Origin: an uncultured Parabacteroides sp.
GTDB lineage: Bacteria > Bacteroidota > Bacteroidia > Bacteroidales > Tannerellaceae
NCBI GenBank assembly: GCA_934718155.1
Contig: CAKUZF010000013.1
Span: 1 to 64,000 of the forward strand
Direction: 5' to 3'
Length of the DNA: 64,000 nt
The position numbers were made by a program, and so were the translations under genes. The notes beneath the pieces are model-generated. The model was not told the origin of the DNA, did not search any database, and saw nothing but the letters and a program-made list of their open reading frames with translations. This document shows, piece by piece, positions 18,631 through 28,050 of the stretch (position 1 is its first letter; every line of letters begins with the position of its first letter).

Positions 18631-20529
18631 ATGGAAAAGAACAGCACACCATCAGCCTCCTTCGACCTCCTGAAACAGCAGGCGCTGCTCCGCGAAGAGT
18701 ATGCCTACGAGAAGGAGCAATACGAACAGCAAACCGAGCGCACGGGCCTACCCCGGCGCATCCAGCAGGGTCTCTGCTGGTATCCCATCCTCACGGGCCG
18801 GAGCTACTACAACTCGCTTAACCAGCTTGTCGTGGAGGTCAGCCGCACGCAAGACCGCGAGGTGGAGCACAACTTCGAGTATGGCCGACCGGTCTGCTTC
18901 TTCACCGCCGACCTCAACGGCCGCCTACGCTACCTCTCCTTCTCCGCCACGATCAGCTATGTGCAAGACGACCGCATGGTGGTGGCTCTCCCTTCCGAGG
19001 CCGCCCTCATTGAGCTGGAGGGAAAGAGCAGCGAGTTGGGCGTGCAGCTCTACTTCGACGAAACCAGCTATCGAGCCATGTTTGCCGCCCTCGATCAGAC
19101 TCTTGCCGCCAAGAACAATCTCCTCGCCCATCTGCGAGAAACCCTTCTCGGCCCTGAGCATCCTCACCAGCGGCAGCTCTTCCCCGTCCGCTTCCCCTGG
19201 CTCAATCCGTCGCAAGAGCATGCCGTCAATCAGGTGCTGGGAGCCAAAGAGGTGGCCATCGTGCATGGCCCACCGGGGACGGGCAAGACCACGACTCTTG
19301 TCGAGGCCATCTACGAGACGCTCCACCGCGAGACACAGTTGCTCGTGTGCGCCCAAAGCAACACCGCCGTCGATTGGATTTCAGAGAAGCTGGTCGATCG
19401 GGGCATTCCCGTACTGCGCATTGGCAATCCCACCCGCGTAAACGACAAAATGCTCTCTTTCACCTACGAACGCCGCTTCGAGTCGCATCCGCTCTACACC
19501 GAGTTGTGGAGCATCCGCAAGGCTATCCGCGAGGCACAACAGGCCCTGCGCAAGCGAAGCGGAGCCGAGCGCGACAGCCTGCGCAACCGACTCTCGCGCC
19601 TTCGTAGCCGAGCCGCCGAACTGGAGGTGGAGATCGACACCGCTCTTTTCGACGAAGCACGTGTCGTGGCCTGCACGCTTGTGGGGGCTGCCAACCGGGT
19701 GCTGACCAACCACCACTTCACGACCCTCTTCATCGACGAGGCGGCCCAGGCGCTCGAAGCCGCCTGCTGGATCGCCATTGGCAAGGCCGACCGTGTCATC
19801 CTCGCTGGAGACCACCAACAGCTGCCTCCAACCGTCAAATGCCCCGAGGCCGAGCGAGGCGGACTGAGCCACACCTTGATGCAGAAGGTGGCCCGCAGCA
19901 AGCCCGAGACCGTCTCACTCCTCACCCTGCAATATCGTATGCACGAGGCCATCATGCGCTTCTCGTCCGACTGGTTCTATGGCGGCCAGCTGAAAGCCGC
20001 CCCCGAGGTGTCCAGCCGTGGCATCTTGCAGTGGGACAGCCCCATCGACTGGATCGACACCGCACAGCTGGATGCCACCGAAGAGACCAGGGCCGACACC
20101 CAGAGCCGCATCAACCGCCCCGAGGCCGAGCTGCTCGTCGCCCAGCTGAAGGCCTACGTAGAGAAGATCACCAAGGAGCGCATCCTCGACGAGCGCATCG
20201 ACTTCGGACTCATCTCGCCTTACAAAGCGCAGGTGCAATACATCCGCTCGCTCGTCAAGCGCGACCCCTTCTTCAAGCCCCTCCGCTCGCTCATCACCAT
20301 CCATACCGTCGATGGATTCCAGGGGCAGGAGCGCGACGTGATTCTCATCAGCCTCGTGCGTGCCAACGCCGAAGGCCGCATCGGTTTCCTGGGCGACCTA
20401 CGCCGTATGAACGTAGCCATGACCCGCGCACGTATGAAGCTCATCATCTTAGGCAATGCCGAGACGCTCTCGCATCATCCCTTCTATCGCAAGCTTCACG
20501 CCTACGCCACACAACAAACCAGCTCATAA
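18631..20529 (+). CDS. SF1 (UPF1/IGHMBP2-like) DNA/RNA helicase
   Basis: A 632-residue helicase of superfamily 1B type. An N-terminal OB-like region (residues ~50-180) is followed by two RecA domains. Visible motifs are Q (NPSQEHAV), Walker A GPPGTGKTTTLVEAI (about residue 213), Ia CAQSNTAVDW, II FIDEAAQALE, III AGDHQQLPPTV, and LQYRMHEAI with motif IV. TVDGFQGQERDVILISLVR and NVAMTRAR are motifs V and VI. The family unwinds nucleic acid 5' to 3'. This stand-alone form is common in Bacteroidota; its cellular task is not known. Confidence 0.92.
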   Translation: MEKNSTPSASFDLLKQQALLREEYAYEKEQYEQQTERTGLPRRIQQGLCWYPILTGRSYYNSLNQLVVEVSRTQDREVEHNFEYGRPVCFFTADLNGRLRYLSFSATISYVQDDRMVVALPSEAALIELEGKSSELGVQLYFDETSYRAMFAALDQTLAAKNNLLAHLRETLLGPEHPHQRQLFPVRFPWLNPSQEHAVNQVLGAKEVAIVHGPPGTGKTTTLVEAIYETLHRETQLLVCAQSNTAVDWISEKLVDRGIPVLRIGNPTRVNDKMLSFTYERRFESHPLYTELWSIRKAIREAQQALRKRSGAERDSLRNRLSRLRSRAAELEVEIDTALFDEARVVACTLVGAANRVLTNHHFTTLFIDEAAQALEAACWIAIGKADRVILAGDHQQLPPTVKCPEAERGGLSHTLMQKVARSKPETVSLLTLQYRMHEAIMRFSSDWFYGGQLKAAPEVSSRGILQWDSPIDWIDTAQLDATEETRADTQSRINRPEAELLVAQLKAYVEKITKERILDERIDFGLISPYKAQVQYIRSLVKRDPFFKPLRSLITIHTVDGFQGQERDVILISLVRANAEGRIGFLGDLRRMNVAMTRARMKLIILGNAETLSHHPFYRKLHAYATQQTSS

Positions 20530-20567
20530 GCCGCCTTCTTCTCGCAGCAAAATCGTAGTGGAAAAAC

Positions 20568-20709
20568 CACGGCCGTCGGCGTAGAAAACCACGGCGATGG
20601 AAATAAATTTTCACGGGCAACGAAATTTACAACGACGGGCAATGAAATTTACAACGACGGGCAACGAAATTTACAACGACGGGCAACGAAAATCACTCCG
20701 TTGCCCGTC
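20568..20709. repeat. 22-bp-period intergenic repeat array, locus 2
   Basis: The core ACGGGCAAC (one copy with T at the last base) begins at 20613, 20635, 20657 and 20679, exactly 22 bp apart, with a nearly invariant tail of type GAAATTTACAACG. Two degenerate units precede it (from 20568 and 20590, beginning CCACGGC). The array closes with an inverted core: 20678-20688 and 20699-20709 form a perfect 11-bp stem with a 10-bp loop. It fills the gap between the convergent helicase and lon genes and may also terminate both, although it has no T tract. Confidence 0.9.
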
Positions 20710-20747
20710 ATTATTTATATAGTTCGTATCCCTTATCTTTCAAGCTG

Positions 20748-23216
20748 TTAGAACTGCGGATGCTCCACCTTCTCATCAAGCAGTGCGAGGTCGATCACCT
20801 GGTGGATTTCGTCCACGTAATGGAAGTTGAGCCCCTTCAGATAGTCAGGCTTTATCTCGAGGATGTCGCGCTCGTTCTCGCGGCAAAGGATAATCTCGGT
20901 AATGCCAGCACGCTTGGCTGCCAAAATCTTCTCGCGGATGCCACCTACGGGAAGCACCTTGCCGCGAAGCGTGATCTCGCCCGTCATGGCCAACTGTTGA
21001 CGCACCTTACGCTGCGTGAATGCCGAGACCAACGAGGTGGCCATGGTAATGCCGGCGCTCGGGCCATCCTTGGGGATAGCTCCCTCGGGCACGTGGATAT
21101 GCACGTTCCACTGCTCAAACAGCTGCTCATCAATGCCGAAGAGGTCGGCGTGGGCACGGATATACTGCAGGGCGATAATGGCCGACTCCTTCATCACGTC
21201 GCCCAAATTGCCAGTCAGGGTGAGCTTCTCACCCTTGCCCTTGCTGAGGCTCGACTCGATGAAGAGGATCTCGCCGCCAACGGCCGTCCAAGCCAATCCA
21301 GTGACCACACCCGCATAGTCGTTGCCTTGATACTTATCGCGCGTGTAGCGTGGGGCACCAAGATAGTCGCTGCTCTCCAGATCTGACACCTTCATAGTGA
21401 GAGGCAACGGCTGTTTCAGCGCCAGCCGCTTAGCCAGTTTACGCATGATGGTGGCCAATCGCTTATCAAGCTCACGCACACCGCTCTCGCGGGTGTACGA
21501 CTCGATGATGGTCTGAATCGTCTTCTTCGGGAAGCGCACGCAGCCCAGCGGCAATCCGTGATCAGCCAGTCCCTTAGGGATAAGGTAACGCTGGGCAATC
21601 TCGATCTTCTCCTCGGTGACGTAGCCGCTCACCTCGATCAGCTCCATGCGGTCGAGCAGGGGTTGCGAGATGGAGGAGATATTGTTGGCCGTCGCAATGA
21701 AAAGAATCTGGCTCAGGTCGTAGTCGAGGTCGAGGTAGTTGTCGTGGAAGGTGTTGTTCTGCTCCGGATCGAGCACCTCCAGCAAAGCCGATGCCGGATC
21801 GCCACGGAAATCAGCCGAGACCTTGTCGATCTCGTCGAGCACAAAGACGGGGTTGGACGAGCCCGCCTTCTGCAAGCCATGCAGGATGCGTCCGCACATC
21901 GCGCCGAGATAAGTGCGTCGGTGTCCGCGAATCTCAGCCTCGTCGTGCATGCCACCAAGCGAGATGCGCACATACTGACGGCTCAACGCATCGGCGATAG
22001 AGCGTCCCAACGAGGTTTTTCCTACACCGGGAGGGCCATAGAGGCAGAGAATGGGGGCCTTCATGTTGCCCTTGAGCTTAAGCACGGCCAGGTGTTCGAT
22101 AATGCGTTCCTTCACCTTCTCCAGGCCGTAGTGGTCGTAGTCGAGGATGCGTTTCGCCCGGCCAAGGTCGTAGTCGTCGGAGGTATAGTATTTCCAAGGC
22201 AACGAGAGGATGGTGTTGATATATTGTAGCTGCACGGAATAGTCGGGGCTCTGCGGGTTGAGGCGTTCGAGTTTCCTCATCTCCTTCTCGAACGACTGCT
22301 GTATCGATTCAGGCCAAGACTTATCAGAGGCCTTGTCGTAAAGCTCAGCAATAATGTCATCGCCGGGCTTATCGCCCAGCTCGGCCTGCATGTTCTTGAT
22401 CTGCTGGCGCAGGAAGTACTCCTTCTGCTGCTGGTCGAGATCAGCCTGTGTCTTCATCTCGACGGAGGCCCTCAACTGCTCGATCTGCAGGAGCACTTTA
22501 AGGTCTTTCAAGAGGCGCATGGCGCGCTCCTGATAGTCGCCGCACTCCAACAGCGCCTGCTTCTCGCTCGGCGTGAAGTCGAAGTTACAGCAGGGGAAGT
22601 TCACCTGATAGATGACGTTCTTAATATTCTTGATCGAGCGTACCAGTTCGGGAGACGCTTTGCCTTGCTCCGTGAACAGCTGCAGACTCAGTTCCTTGAT
22701 GCGTGCCAAGGCCATGCCAAACTCGCTATCCTTGCGTGCGCTGGGCATATTTTCGCCATCAAGCGCTTGCTTACCGATCAGATAAGGCTCGTCAGTCACC
22801 AGGTCTTCCAGAATGAAACGAGCTTTGCCCTGCAGCAACACCGTGGTCGTGCCGTCGGGCAAATCAAACTTACGGATTACCTGAGCAATCGTACCATATT
22901 TATAGAGATCTTCAGCGCCTGGATTATCCGTGTCGGCCTGCTTTTGGCAAACGACACCAATCAAGATCTTATCCTTTATGGCTTTGTCAATCAAGGCCTG
23001 CGATTTATCACGGCCAATCATAACCGACATTACAACGCCGGGAAAAAGCACCATGTTGCGCAACGGCAAAATAGGAACTTTTCTTTCAAGCAGCTCTAAA
23101 CCAAGCTTGAAATCTTCATTCTTATCACAATCAGTCATGATAGGCAGCATAGTGCTAAACGCCTCCGATATATCTGCCATCGCTTGTTCTGTAAAACGAT
23201 TTTTCTTGTTGTTCAT
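20748..23216 (-). CDS. lon: ATP-dependent Lon protease
   Basis: An 822-residue cytosolic AAA+ protease that degrades misfolded and regulatory proteins. The N-terminal LAN domain (VPILPLRNMVLFPGVVMSV) spans roughly residues 45-240, then come a helical region, the AAA+ module with Walker A GPPGVGKTSLG, and the Lon_C peptidase domain. The catalytic dyad is Ser720 in PKDGPSAG and Lys763 in GGIREK, 43 residues apart as in E. coli Lon. The length is standard. A TATCTTTG box on the minus strand (23298-23305) is a possible promoter. Confidence 0.96.
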   Translation of the reverse strand: MNNKKNRFTEQAMADISEAFSTMLPIMTDCDKNEDFKLGLELLERKVPILPLRNMVLFPGVVMSVMIGRDKSQALIDKAIKDKILIGVVCQKQADTDNPGAEDLYKYGTIAQVIRKFDLPDGTTTVLLQGKARFILEDLVTDEPYLIGKQALDGENMPSARKDSEFGMALARIKELSLQLFTEQGKASPELVRSIKNIKNVIYQVNFPCCNFDFTPSEKQALLECGDYQERAMRLLKDLKVLLQIEQLRASVEMKTQADLDQQQKEYFLRQQIKNMQAELGDKPGDDIIAELYDKASDKSWPESIQQSFEKEMRKLERLNPQSPDYSVQLQYINTILSLPWKYYTSDDYDLGRAKRILDYDHYGLEKVKERIIEHLAVLKLKGNMKAPILCLYGPPGVGKTSLGRSIADALSRQYVRISLGGMHDEAEIRGHRRTYLGAMCGRILHGLQKAGSSNPVFVLDEIDKVSADFRGDPASALLEVLDPEQNNTFHDNYLDLDYDLSQILFIATANNISSISQPLLDRMELIEVSGYVTEEKIEIAQRYLIPKGLADHGLPLGCVRFPKKTIQTIIESYTRESGVRELDKRLATIMRKLAKRLALKQPLPLTMKVSDLESSDYLGAPRYTRDKYQGNDYAGVVTGLAWTAVGGEILFIESSLSKGKGEKLTLTGNLGDVMKESAIIALQYIRAHADLFGIDEQLFEQWNVHIHVPEGAIPKDGPSAGITMATSLVSAFTQRKVRQQLAMTGEITLRGKVLPVGGIREKILAAKRAGITEIILCRENERDILEIKPDYLKGLNFHYVDEIHQVIDLALLDEKVEHPQF

Positions 23217-23297
23217 ATGTTTTAGCTAAACGCATACTCTTCACTTGCCTCGGTATGCTTCTACGTAAAGTGTACTTTTTCTGCAATAACGCGGTGT

Positions 23298-23305
23298 CAA
23301 AGATA
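23298..23305 (-). promoter_or_regulatory. Candidate -7 box of lon
   Basis: Read on the minus strand the sequence is TATCTTTG, matching TAnnTTTG, 82 bp before the lon start. It lies in the divergent gap shared with the methyltransferase gene. Confidence 0.4.
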
Positions 23306-23356
23306 CGCTTTTTGTTTGAATATGCGTACATTCGCAGCTTTAAATACAATATTTAT

Positions 23357-24073
23357 ATGGCAAATCCCTTTTTCCGCTTCAAACAGTTCACCGTGTGGCA
23401 CGACCAATGCGCCATGAAGGTGGGAACCGACGGCGCCTTGTTGGGCGCATGGGTCAGACTCAAGGCAACAGATCGTTTCCTGCTCGACGTGGGCACAGGC
23501 AGCGGATTGATAGCCTTGATGATGGCCCAGCGCAGCCAGGCCCTGATTGATGCGATCGACATCGACCAACCAGCCTGCCAACAGGCGGCCGAAAATGCCC
23601 GCCGCTCCCCCTTCGCCGGACGAATCGCCGTTCACCACAAGGCCCTGACCGACTATGAGCCGCAGGAAGACAGACGCTACGACCTGATTGCCTCCAATCC
23701 GCCCTATTTCATCCAATCGCTCAAGTGTCCCAACGCCGCACGCAGCCACGCGCGCCACGCCGACAGCCTGACGCTGCCCAGCCTGCTGGCCGACAGCTCA
23801 CGCTTACTGGCACCCGAAGGGCGCATCGCCCTGGTCCTCCCCTTCGATCAGCGGGAGGCCTTACTGGAAGAGGCAAAGGCGCAAGGGCTCTATGCTCAGC
23901 GGGAGACGCACGTCAGCTCCCGGCTGAACCTGCCTCCCAAGCGTCTCTTAATCGAGTTGGGGCAGCAGCCTGTCGAGACGCTCATCGACAGCCTCGCTAT
24001 CGAGGCCGACGAGAGCCGCCGCTACACAAGCGAGTTCATCGCCTTAGAGCGACCCTATTACCTGAAGATATAA
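23357..24073 (+). CDS. trmN6: tRNA1(Val) adenine-37 N6-methyltransferase
   Basis: A 238-residue SAM-dependent methyltransferase of the TrmN6/YfiC family, which makes m6A at position 37 of tRNA-Val. The start MANPFFRFKQFTVWHDQ is typical; the frame extends upstream to 23255 but that part is AT-rich and not protein-like. SAM-binding motif I is LLDVGTGSGLIALMMAQ, and the catalytic IASNPPYF is the NPPY motif of amino-methyltransferases. Its 3' end overlaps the convergent lipid kinase gene by 16 bp. Confidence 0.9.
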   Translation: MANPFFRFKQFTVWHDQCAMKVGTDGALLGAWVRLKATDRFLLDVGTGSGLIALMMAQRSQALIDAIDIDQPACQQAAENARRSPFAGRIAVHHKALTDYEPQEDRRYDLIASNPPYFIQSLKCPNAARSHARHADSLTLPSLLADSSRLLAPEGRIALVLPFDQREALLEEAKAQGLYAQRETHVSSRLNLPPKRLLIELGQQPVETLIDSLAIEADESRRYTSEFIALERPYYLKI

Positions 24074-25029
24074 GGAAGACGGCGGTCGAAGAAATGGGTC
24101 ACCTCTTCAAAGAAATGGTGCACCTCTTTCTTGAAGGATACTACCGCCGGAGTGATGACACGCAGCGAACGAGGGTCCATCGTGATCTCGATACGGCTAT
24201 CAGCCATGACGGGCTCTCCGTCGAGATGCATCACGCCAGGCTGCTGGCGAATGATGGTCACCTGCTTGGCTTTCATCGTTTTGATCTTACTGTTGCGGTC
24301 GATCTGACGCGTGAAGAGCTGGATGGCCAAGGGAGCAATATCCAAGGGGGTGAAGGGAGCAAGAATCGTGATGTCCATCTGTCCATCCTCCACATTGGCG
24401 TGCGGGGCGATATAGGCGTTATTGCCATACTGGGATGCGTTGGCGCAAGCCACCAGGAAAGCCTTTTCCTTGATGGTCTGATGGTCGATTTGCAACTCGT
24501 AAGGCTCTGGTTTATAACTTAGATACTCCTCAACAGTGCTTTTTATATAGGTAAGGGAGCCTCGGCGTCGCTGGCCAGCGAACTTCTGGCTCACCGCAGC
24601 ATCGAAGCCCACGCCACAGGTGCAGAAGAACACCCGCCCGTTCGCCTGACAGCAATCTATCGTAGAGGTATGCCCCTCGGCAATCAGGTCGAGTGCCCGG
24701 TGCGCATCCATCGGGATGTGCAACTCGCGCGCCAATCCGTTGCCCGATCCCTTCGGGATGATGCCCAAAGTCGCATCGGCATGCACCATGGCCCGAGCAA
24801 TCTCGTTGATTGTCCCGTCGCCACCCACAGCTATAATGATATCCACCTTCTCATCGAGGGCTTGGCGTGTAAGCTCACTGGCATGGCCTGGATACTGCGT
24901 GAACGAGATCGTCAAAGCAAAGCCCTTCGCCTTACACATATCTTGGATCATCCTGGGAATCTTTCGCTTAGATCCCACACCTGAGATCGGATTAATGATC
25001 GCTTGCACTGATGTCTTTGTTTCGCTCAT
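24058..25029 (-). CDS. Diacylglycerol kinase-family lipid kinase
   Basis: A 323-residue enzyme of the DAGK catalytic family, which includes bacterial DgkB/YegS and eukaryotic sphingosine kinases. The ATP site motif GGDGTINEIARAM is at about residue 70, and PKGSGNGLARELHIP follows. The C-terminal beta-sandwich (from about residue 140) includes MHLDGEPV. The frame opens at 25098, but MSETKTSVQAIINP at 25029 fits the family N-terminus. It is divergent from serine palmitoyltransferase, which makes a sphingoid-base or ceramide-type substrate worth considering; the sequence does not decide this. Confidence 0.87.
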   Translation of the reverse strand: MSETKTSVQAIINPISGVGSKRKIPRMIQDMCKAKGFALTISFTQYPGHASELTRQALDEKVDIIIAVGGDGTINEIARAMVHADATLGIIPKGSGNGLARELHIPMDAHRALDLIAEGHTSTIDCCQANGRVFFCTCGVGFDAAVSQKFAGQRRRGSLTYIKSTVEEYLSYKPEPYELQIDHQTIKEKAFLVACANASQYGNNAYIAPHANVEDGQMDITILAPFTPLDIAPLAIQLFTRQIDRNSKIKTMKAKQVTIIRQQPGVMHLDGEPVMADSRIEITMDPRSLRVITPAVVSFKKEVHHFFEEVTHFFDRRLPYIFR

Positions 25030-25117
25030 GTATGCTTTAGTTTCCAATTCAGGGCACAAAAATAACGCTTTTGCGAAACTTTTAAAGCATAAACACATCC
25101 ATTCGTGATTTTTTTAT

Positions 25118-25125
25118 TACTTTTG
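25118..25125 (+). promoter_or_regulatory. Candidate -7 box of the serine palmitoyltransferase gene
   Basis: TACTTTTG matches TAnnTTTG and lies 90 bp before the start, leaving a longer leader than at aspA. The upstream box is not clear. Confidence 0.4.
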
Positions 25126-25215
25126 CGCCCATATTTGCTTGCCCACGTTACGCACGCAAGCTTATGGCAAAGTTTGATTAGGAATTAGAAAAATCATTCT
25201 CTTTATATACAAAAT

Positions 25216-26403
25216 ATGAAACTTTTACAAGAGAAACTATCAAAGTACGATGCGCCTCAAAGAGCAATGGCCATGGGTATCTACCCCTACTTTCGTGAGA
25301 TTCAGAGCGACCAAGACACAGAAGTAATCATCAACGGCAAAAAGGTGTTGATGTTTGGTTCTAACGCATACCTGGGTTTGACAAACCATCCGAAAGTCAA
25401 AGAGGCAGCGATTGAGGCTGTCAAGAAGTATGGTACGGGTTGCGCAGGTTCAAGATTCTTGAACGGCACCCTGGATTTGCATATTCAATTAGAGAAAAGA
25501 CTGGCCGAGTTCGTAGGCAAAGAGGATGCGATCGTCTATTCAACAGGTTTCCAAGTGAACCTGGGCGTTGTGTCATGCCTGACCGGACGCGAAGACTACA
25601 TCTTGTGGGACGAGTTGGATCACGCCTCAATCATCGAGGGACACCGCCTCTCCTTCTCCACCAAATTGAAGTATAAGCACAACGACATGGAGTCGCTCGA
25701 GAAACAACTCCAGAAGTGCGAGCCCGACAAGGTGAAGCTGATCGTGACCGACGGTGTGTTCAGCATGGAGGGCGACGTAGCGAAACTGCCCGAGATCGTC
25801 GCTTTGGCGAAGAAGTATAATGCCAGCATCATGGTCGATGAGGCACACGGCATCGGCGTATTCGGCAAGCAGGGTCGAGGCACATGCGACCACTTTGGCG
25901 TAGCGAAAGATGTAGACCTGATCATGGGTACATTCAGCAAGTCGTTCGCCTCTATCGGTGGATTCATCGCAGCCGACGAGTCAATCATCAACTACCTGCG
26001 CCACCACTCACGCTCCTACATCTTCAGCGCCAGCAACACGCCTGCCGCTACAGCAGCCGCTAACGCCGCTTTGGACATCATGATGAACGAGCCGGAGCGC
26101 ATCCAGCATTTGTGGGACTTGACACACTACGCACTGGACGGCTTCCGCCAGATGGGTTGCGAGATTGGCAACACCTCTACACCGATCATCCCGCTGTTCA
26201 TCCGCGACAACGACCTGACCTTCTTGATCACGAAGGAATTGTTCGACGCTGGCGTATTCGTCAATCCGGTCGTAGCACCGGCAGTGGCTTCAGAAGACAC
26301 GTTGATCCGCTTCTCGCTGATGGCTACACACAAAAAGGAGCAGCTCGACTACGCTTTGGAGACAATCCACAAGGTGTTCAAGCAGCATGGATTGGTAGAT
26401 TAA
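25216..26403 (+). CDS. spt: Serine palmitoyltransferase (alpha-oxoamine synthase)
   Basis: A 395-residue PLP enzyme of the alpha-oxoamine synthase family that condenses L-serine with palmitoyl-CoA to 3-ketosphinganine, the entry step of Bacteroides sphingolipids. Signature elements are GSNAYLGLTNHP, WDELDHASIIEGHRLS (substrate His), VDEAHGIGVFG, and the PLP Lys242 in TFSKSFASIGG. The close relatives KBL (glycine C-acetyltransferase) and BioF cannot be excluded by motif. The N-terminus (KLSKYDAPQRAMAMGIYPYF) resembles Bacteroides Spt closely. A strong terminator follows. Confidence 0.85.
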   Translation: MKLLQEKLSKYDAPQRAMAMGIYPYFREIQSDQDTEVIINGKKVLMFGSNAYLGLTNHPKVKEAAIEAVKKYGTGCAGSRFLNGTLDLHIQLEKRLAEFVGKEDAIVYSTGFQVNLGVVSCLTGREDYILWDELDHASIIEGHRLSFSTKLKYKHNDMESLEKQLQKCEPDKVKLIVTDGVFSMEGDVAKLPEIVALAKKYNASIMVDEAHGIGVFGKQGRGTCDHFGVAKDVDLIMGTFSKSFASIGGFIAADESIINYLRHHSRSYIFSASNTPAATAAANAALDIMMNEPERIQHLWDLTHYALDGFRQMGCEIGNTSTPIIPLFIRDNDLTFLITKELFDAGVFVNPVVAPAVASEDTLIRFSLMATHKKEQLDYALETIHKVFKQHGLVD

Positions 26404-26440
26404 AGAAAAATACGATCCTTTATATTCGCACGAGCGAAAC

Positions 26441-26482
26441 AACGAAGGGCAGCCACGCAAAGGCTGCCCTTCGTTGTTTTTC
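26441..26482 (+). terminator. Terminator of spt
   Basis: Perfect 14-bp arms at 26441-26454 and 26462-26475 (AACGAAGGGCAGCC and its complement) enclose a 7-bp loop and are followed by GTTTTT. It lies 38 bp after the stop. Confidence 0.93.
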
Positions 26483-26559
26483 CACTTCTCAACCCATGAA
26501 ATCCCGTTTTTTTTCTTAAATTCGCGCATTTCAGGTAAACTGAACACAGTTAATTAGCA

Positions 26560-28050
26560 ATGGATTTCATCTTAGATAAAAGCAGTAGCCACATGGGCTG
26601 CAAAGGTTGCAGCAAACGGCAAGATCATAAATTAAATGTATATGACTGGTTGTGTGACGTGCCCGATGCCGAGAACGCCACCGACTATGTGGAGGTACAG
26701 TTCAAAAACACCCGCAAGGGATATTTTCTGAACAGCAACAAGATTCCCTTGGAGAAAGGCGATGTCGTGGCCGTAGAATCCACCACTGGGCATGACATAG
26801 GCACAGTTTCGCTGACAGGCAAACTGGTGCTTCTGCAAATGCGCAAGAACAACACCCGGCAAGATACGCCCCCGAAGCAGATCTATCGGAAAGCGAAGCC
26901 TTCAGACATCGAGAAATACAAGGAGGCAAAGGCCAAAGAGCACAGCACAATGATTCGCTCACGCCAAATCGCAGCCGACTTGGGACTGAACATGAAGATT
27001 GGCGACGTGGAGTATCAAGGCGATGGCAACAAGGCCATCTTCTACTACATCGCCGATGAGCGTGTTGATTTCCGCCAACTGATTAAGGTGCTGGCAGAGA
27101 CTTTCCATATCCGTGTGGAGATGAAACAGATCGGCGCACGCCAAGAGGCGGGTCGCATTGGCGGTATCGGCCCGTGTGGCCGAGAGCTTTGTTGCTCCAC
27201 TTGGATGAGCAGCTTCAACTCCGTATCGACCGTTGCCGCTCGCCTGCAAGACATCTCGTTGAACCCTCAGAAGCTGGCCGGACAGTGCGCAAAGCTGAAG
27301 TGCTGCATCAACTTCGAAGTGGATTCCTACGTGGAGGCTTTGAAACGTCTGCCTTCGAAGGAGATCACCTTGGAGACGAAAGACAACACCTACTATCATT
27401 TCAAAACAGATGTATTCAAGGCCGAGATTACCTACTCGACCGATAAGTCGATAGCGGCCAACCTAATCACGATTCCCGCCTCACGGGTGTTCGAGGTGCT
27501 GCATCTCAACAAGAAGGGCATCAAGCCCCTCTCTTTAGAGAGCGATGAGAAGCCACAGACGAACAAACGAGATGCGCAAGACATCTTAGGCCAAGAGAGC
27601 GTGACACGCTTCGACTCTGAAGGAGGTAAAAAGAAAAAGAAGAAACGCAAGAGCGATAAGAACAACGGCGGAGGTAGCAACAATCCTTCGAACGGAGCGA
27701 AGCGCCCCGAGAAGGCTGAAGCCGCTAACAACAGTCCGAAGGCGACCGACAACGGCACCGATGCAAACGAGAAAGGAGAAAATCCCAATCCGAATAAGCC
27801 TAACAGAAGGAACAACAACCGACGTCCGAAGAATGGCAATCGAGAGGGAGGAAACAAAGAGGGAAACAACCGCGAGGGCAACAACCGAGAAGAGGGCAAC
27901 AACAACCCTAACAGCGAGAACCGCAGAAACCGTGAGCGCAATCGCGGAAACGGCAACCGCCCAAAGCAGCAACCCAAGCCTGCGCAACCCGCACAACCCT
28001 CTCAACCCAAAGCAAACGAAGCAAAGGATGCAAAGGATGCAAAAGAGTAA
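26560..28050 (+). CDS. PSP1-domain protein, RicT-like
   Basis: A 496-residue cytosolic protein of the PSP1/RicT (YaaT) family. The folded part is residues ~1-300 and contains the cysteine set of the family: CKGC near the N-terminus, GPCGRELCCSTW, and QCAKLKCC, which bind Fe-S clusters in RicT. In Bacillus RicT works with RicA and RicF in mRNA maturation with RNase Y; no RicA/RicF is visible here. Residues ~330-496 form an unusual, disordered tail rich in Lys, Asn, Arg, Gly and finally Ala/Lys/Asp repeats. The last codons overlap the gldH start. Confidence 0.87.
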   Translation: MDFILDKSSSHMGCKGCSKRQDHKLNVYDWLCDVPDAENATDYVEVQFKNTRKGYFLNSNKIPLEKGDVVAVESTTGHDIGTVSLTGKLVLLQMRKNNTRQDTPPKQIYRKAKPSDIEKYKEAKAKEHSTMIRSRQIAADLGLNMKIGDVEYQGDGNKAIFYYIADERVDFRQLIKVLAETFHIRVEMKQIGARQEAGRIGGIGPCGRELCCSTWMSSFNSVSTVAARLQDISLNPQKLAGQCAKLKCCINFEVDSYVEALKRLPSKEITLETKDNTYYHFKTDVFKAEITYSTDKSIAANLITIPASRVFEVLHLNKKGIKPLSLESDEKPQTNKRDAQDILGQESVTRFDSEGGKKKKKKRKSDKNNGGGSNNPSNGAKRPEKAEAANNSPKATDNGTDANEKGENPNPNKPNRRNNNRRPKNGNREGGNKEGNNREGNNREEGNNNPNSENRRNRERNRGNGNRPKQQPKPAQPAQPSQPKANEAKDAKDAKE

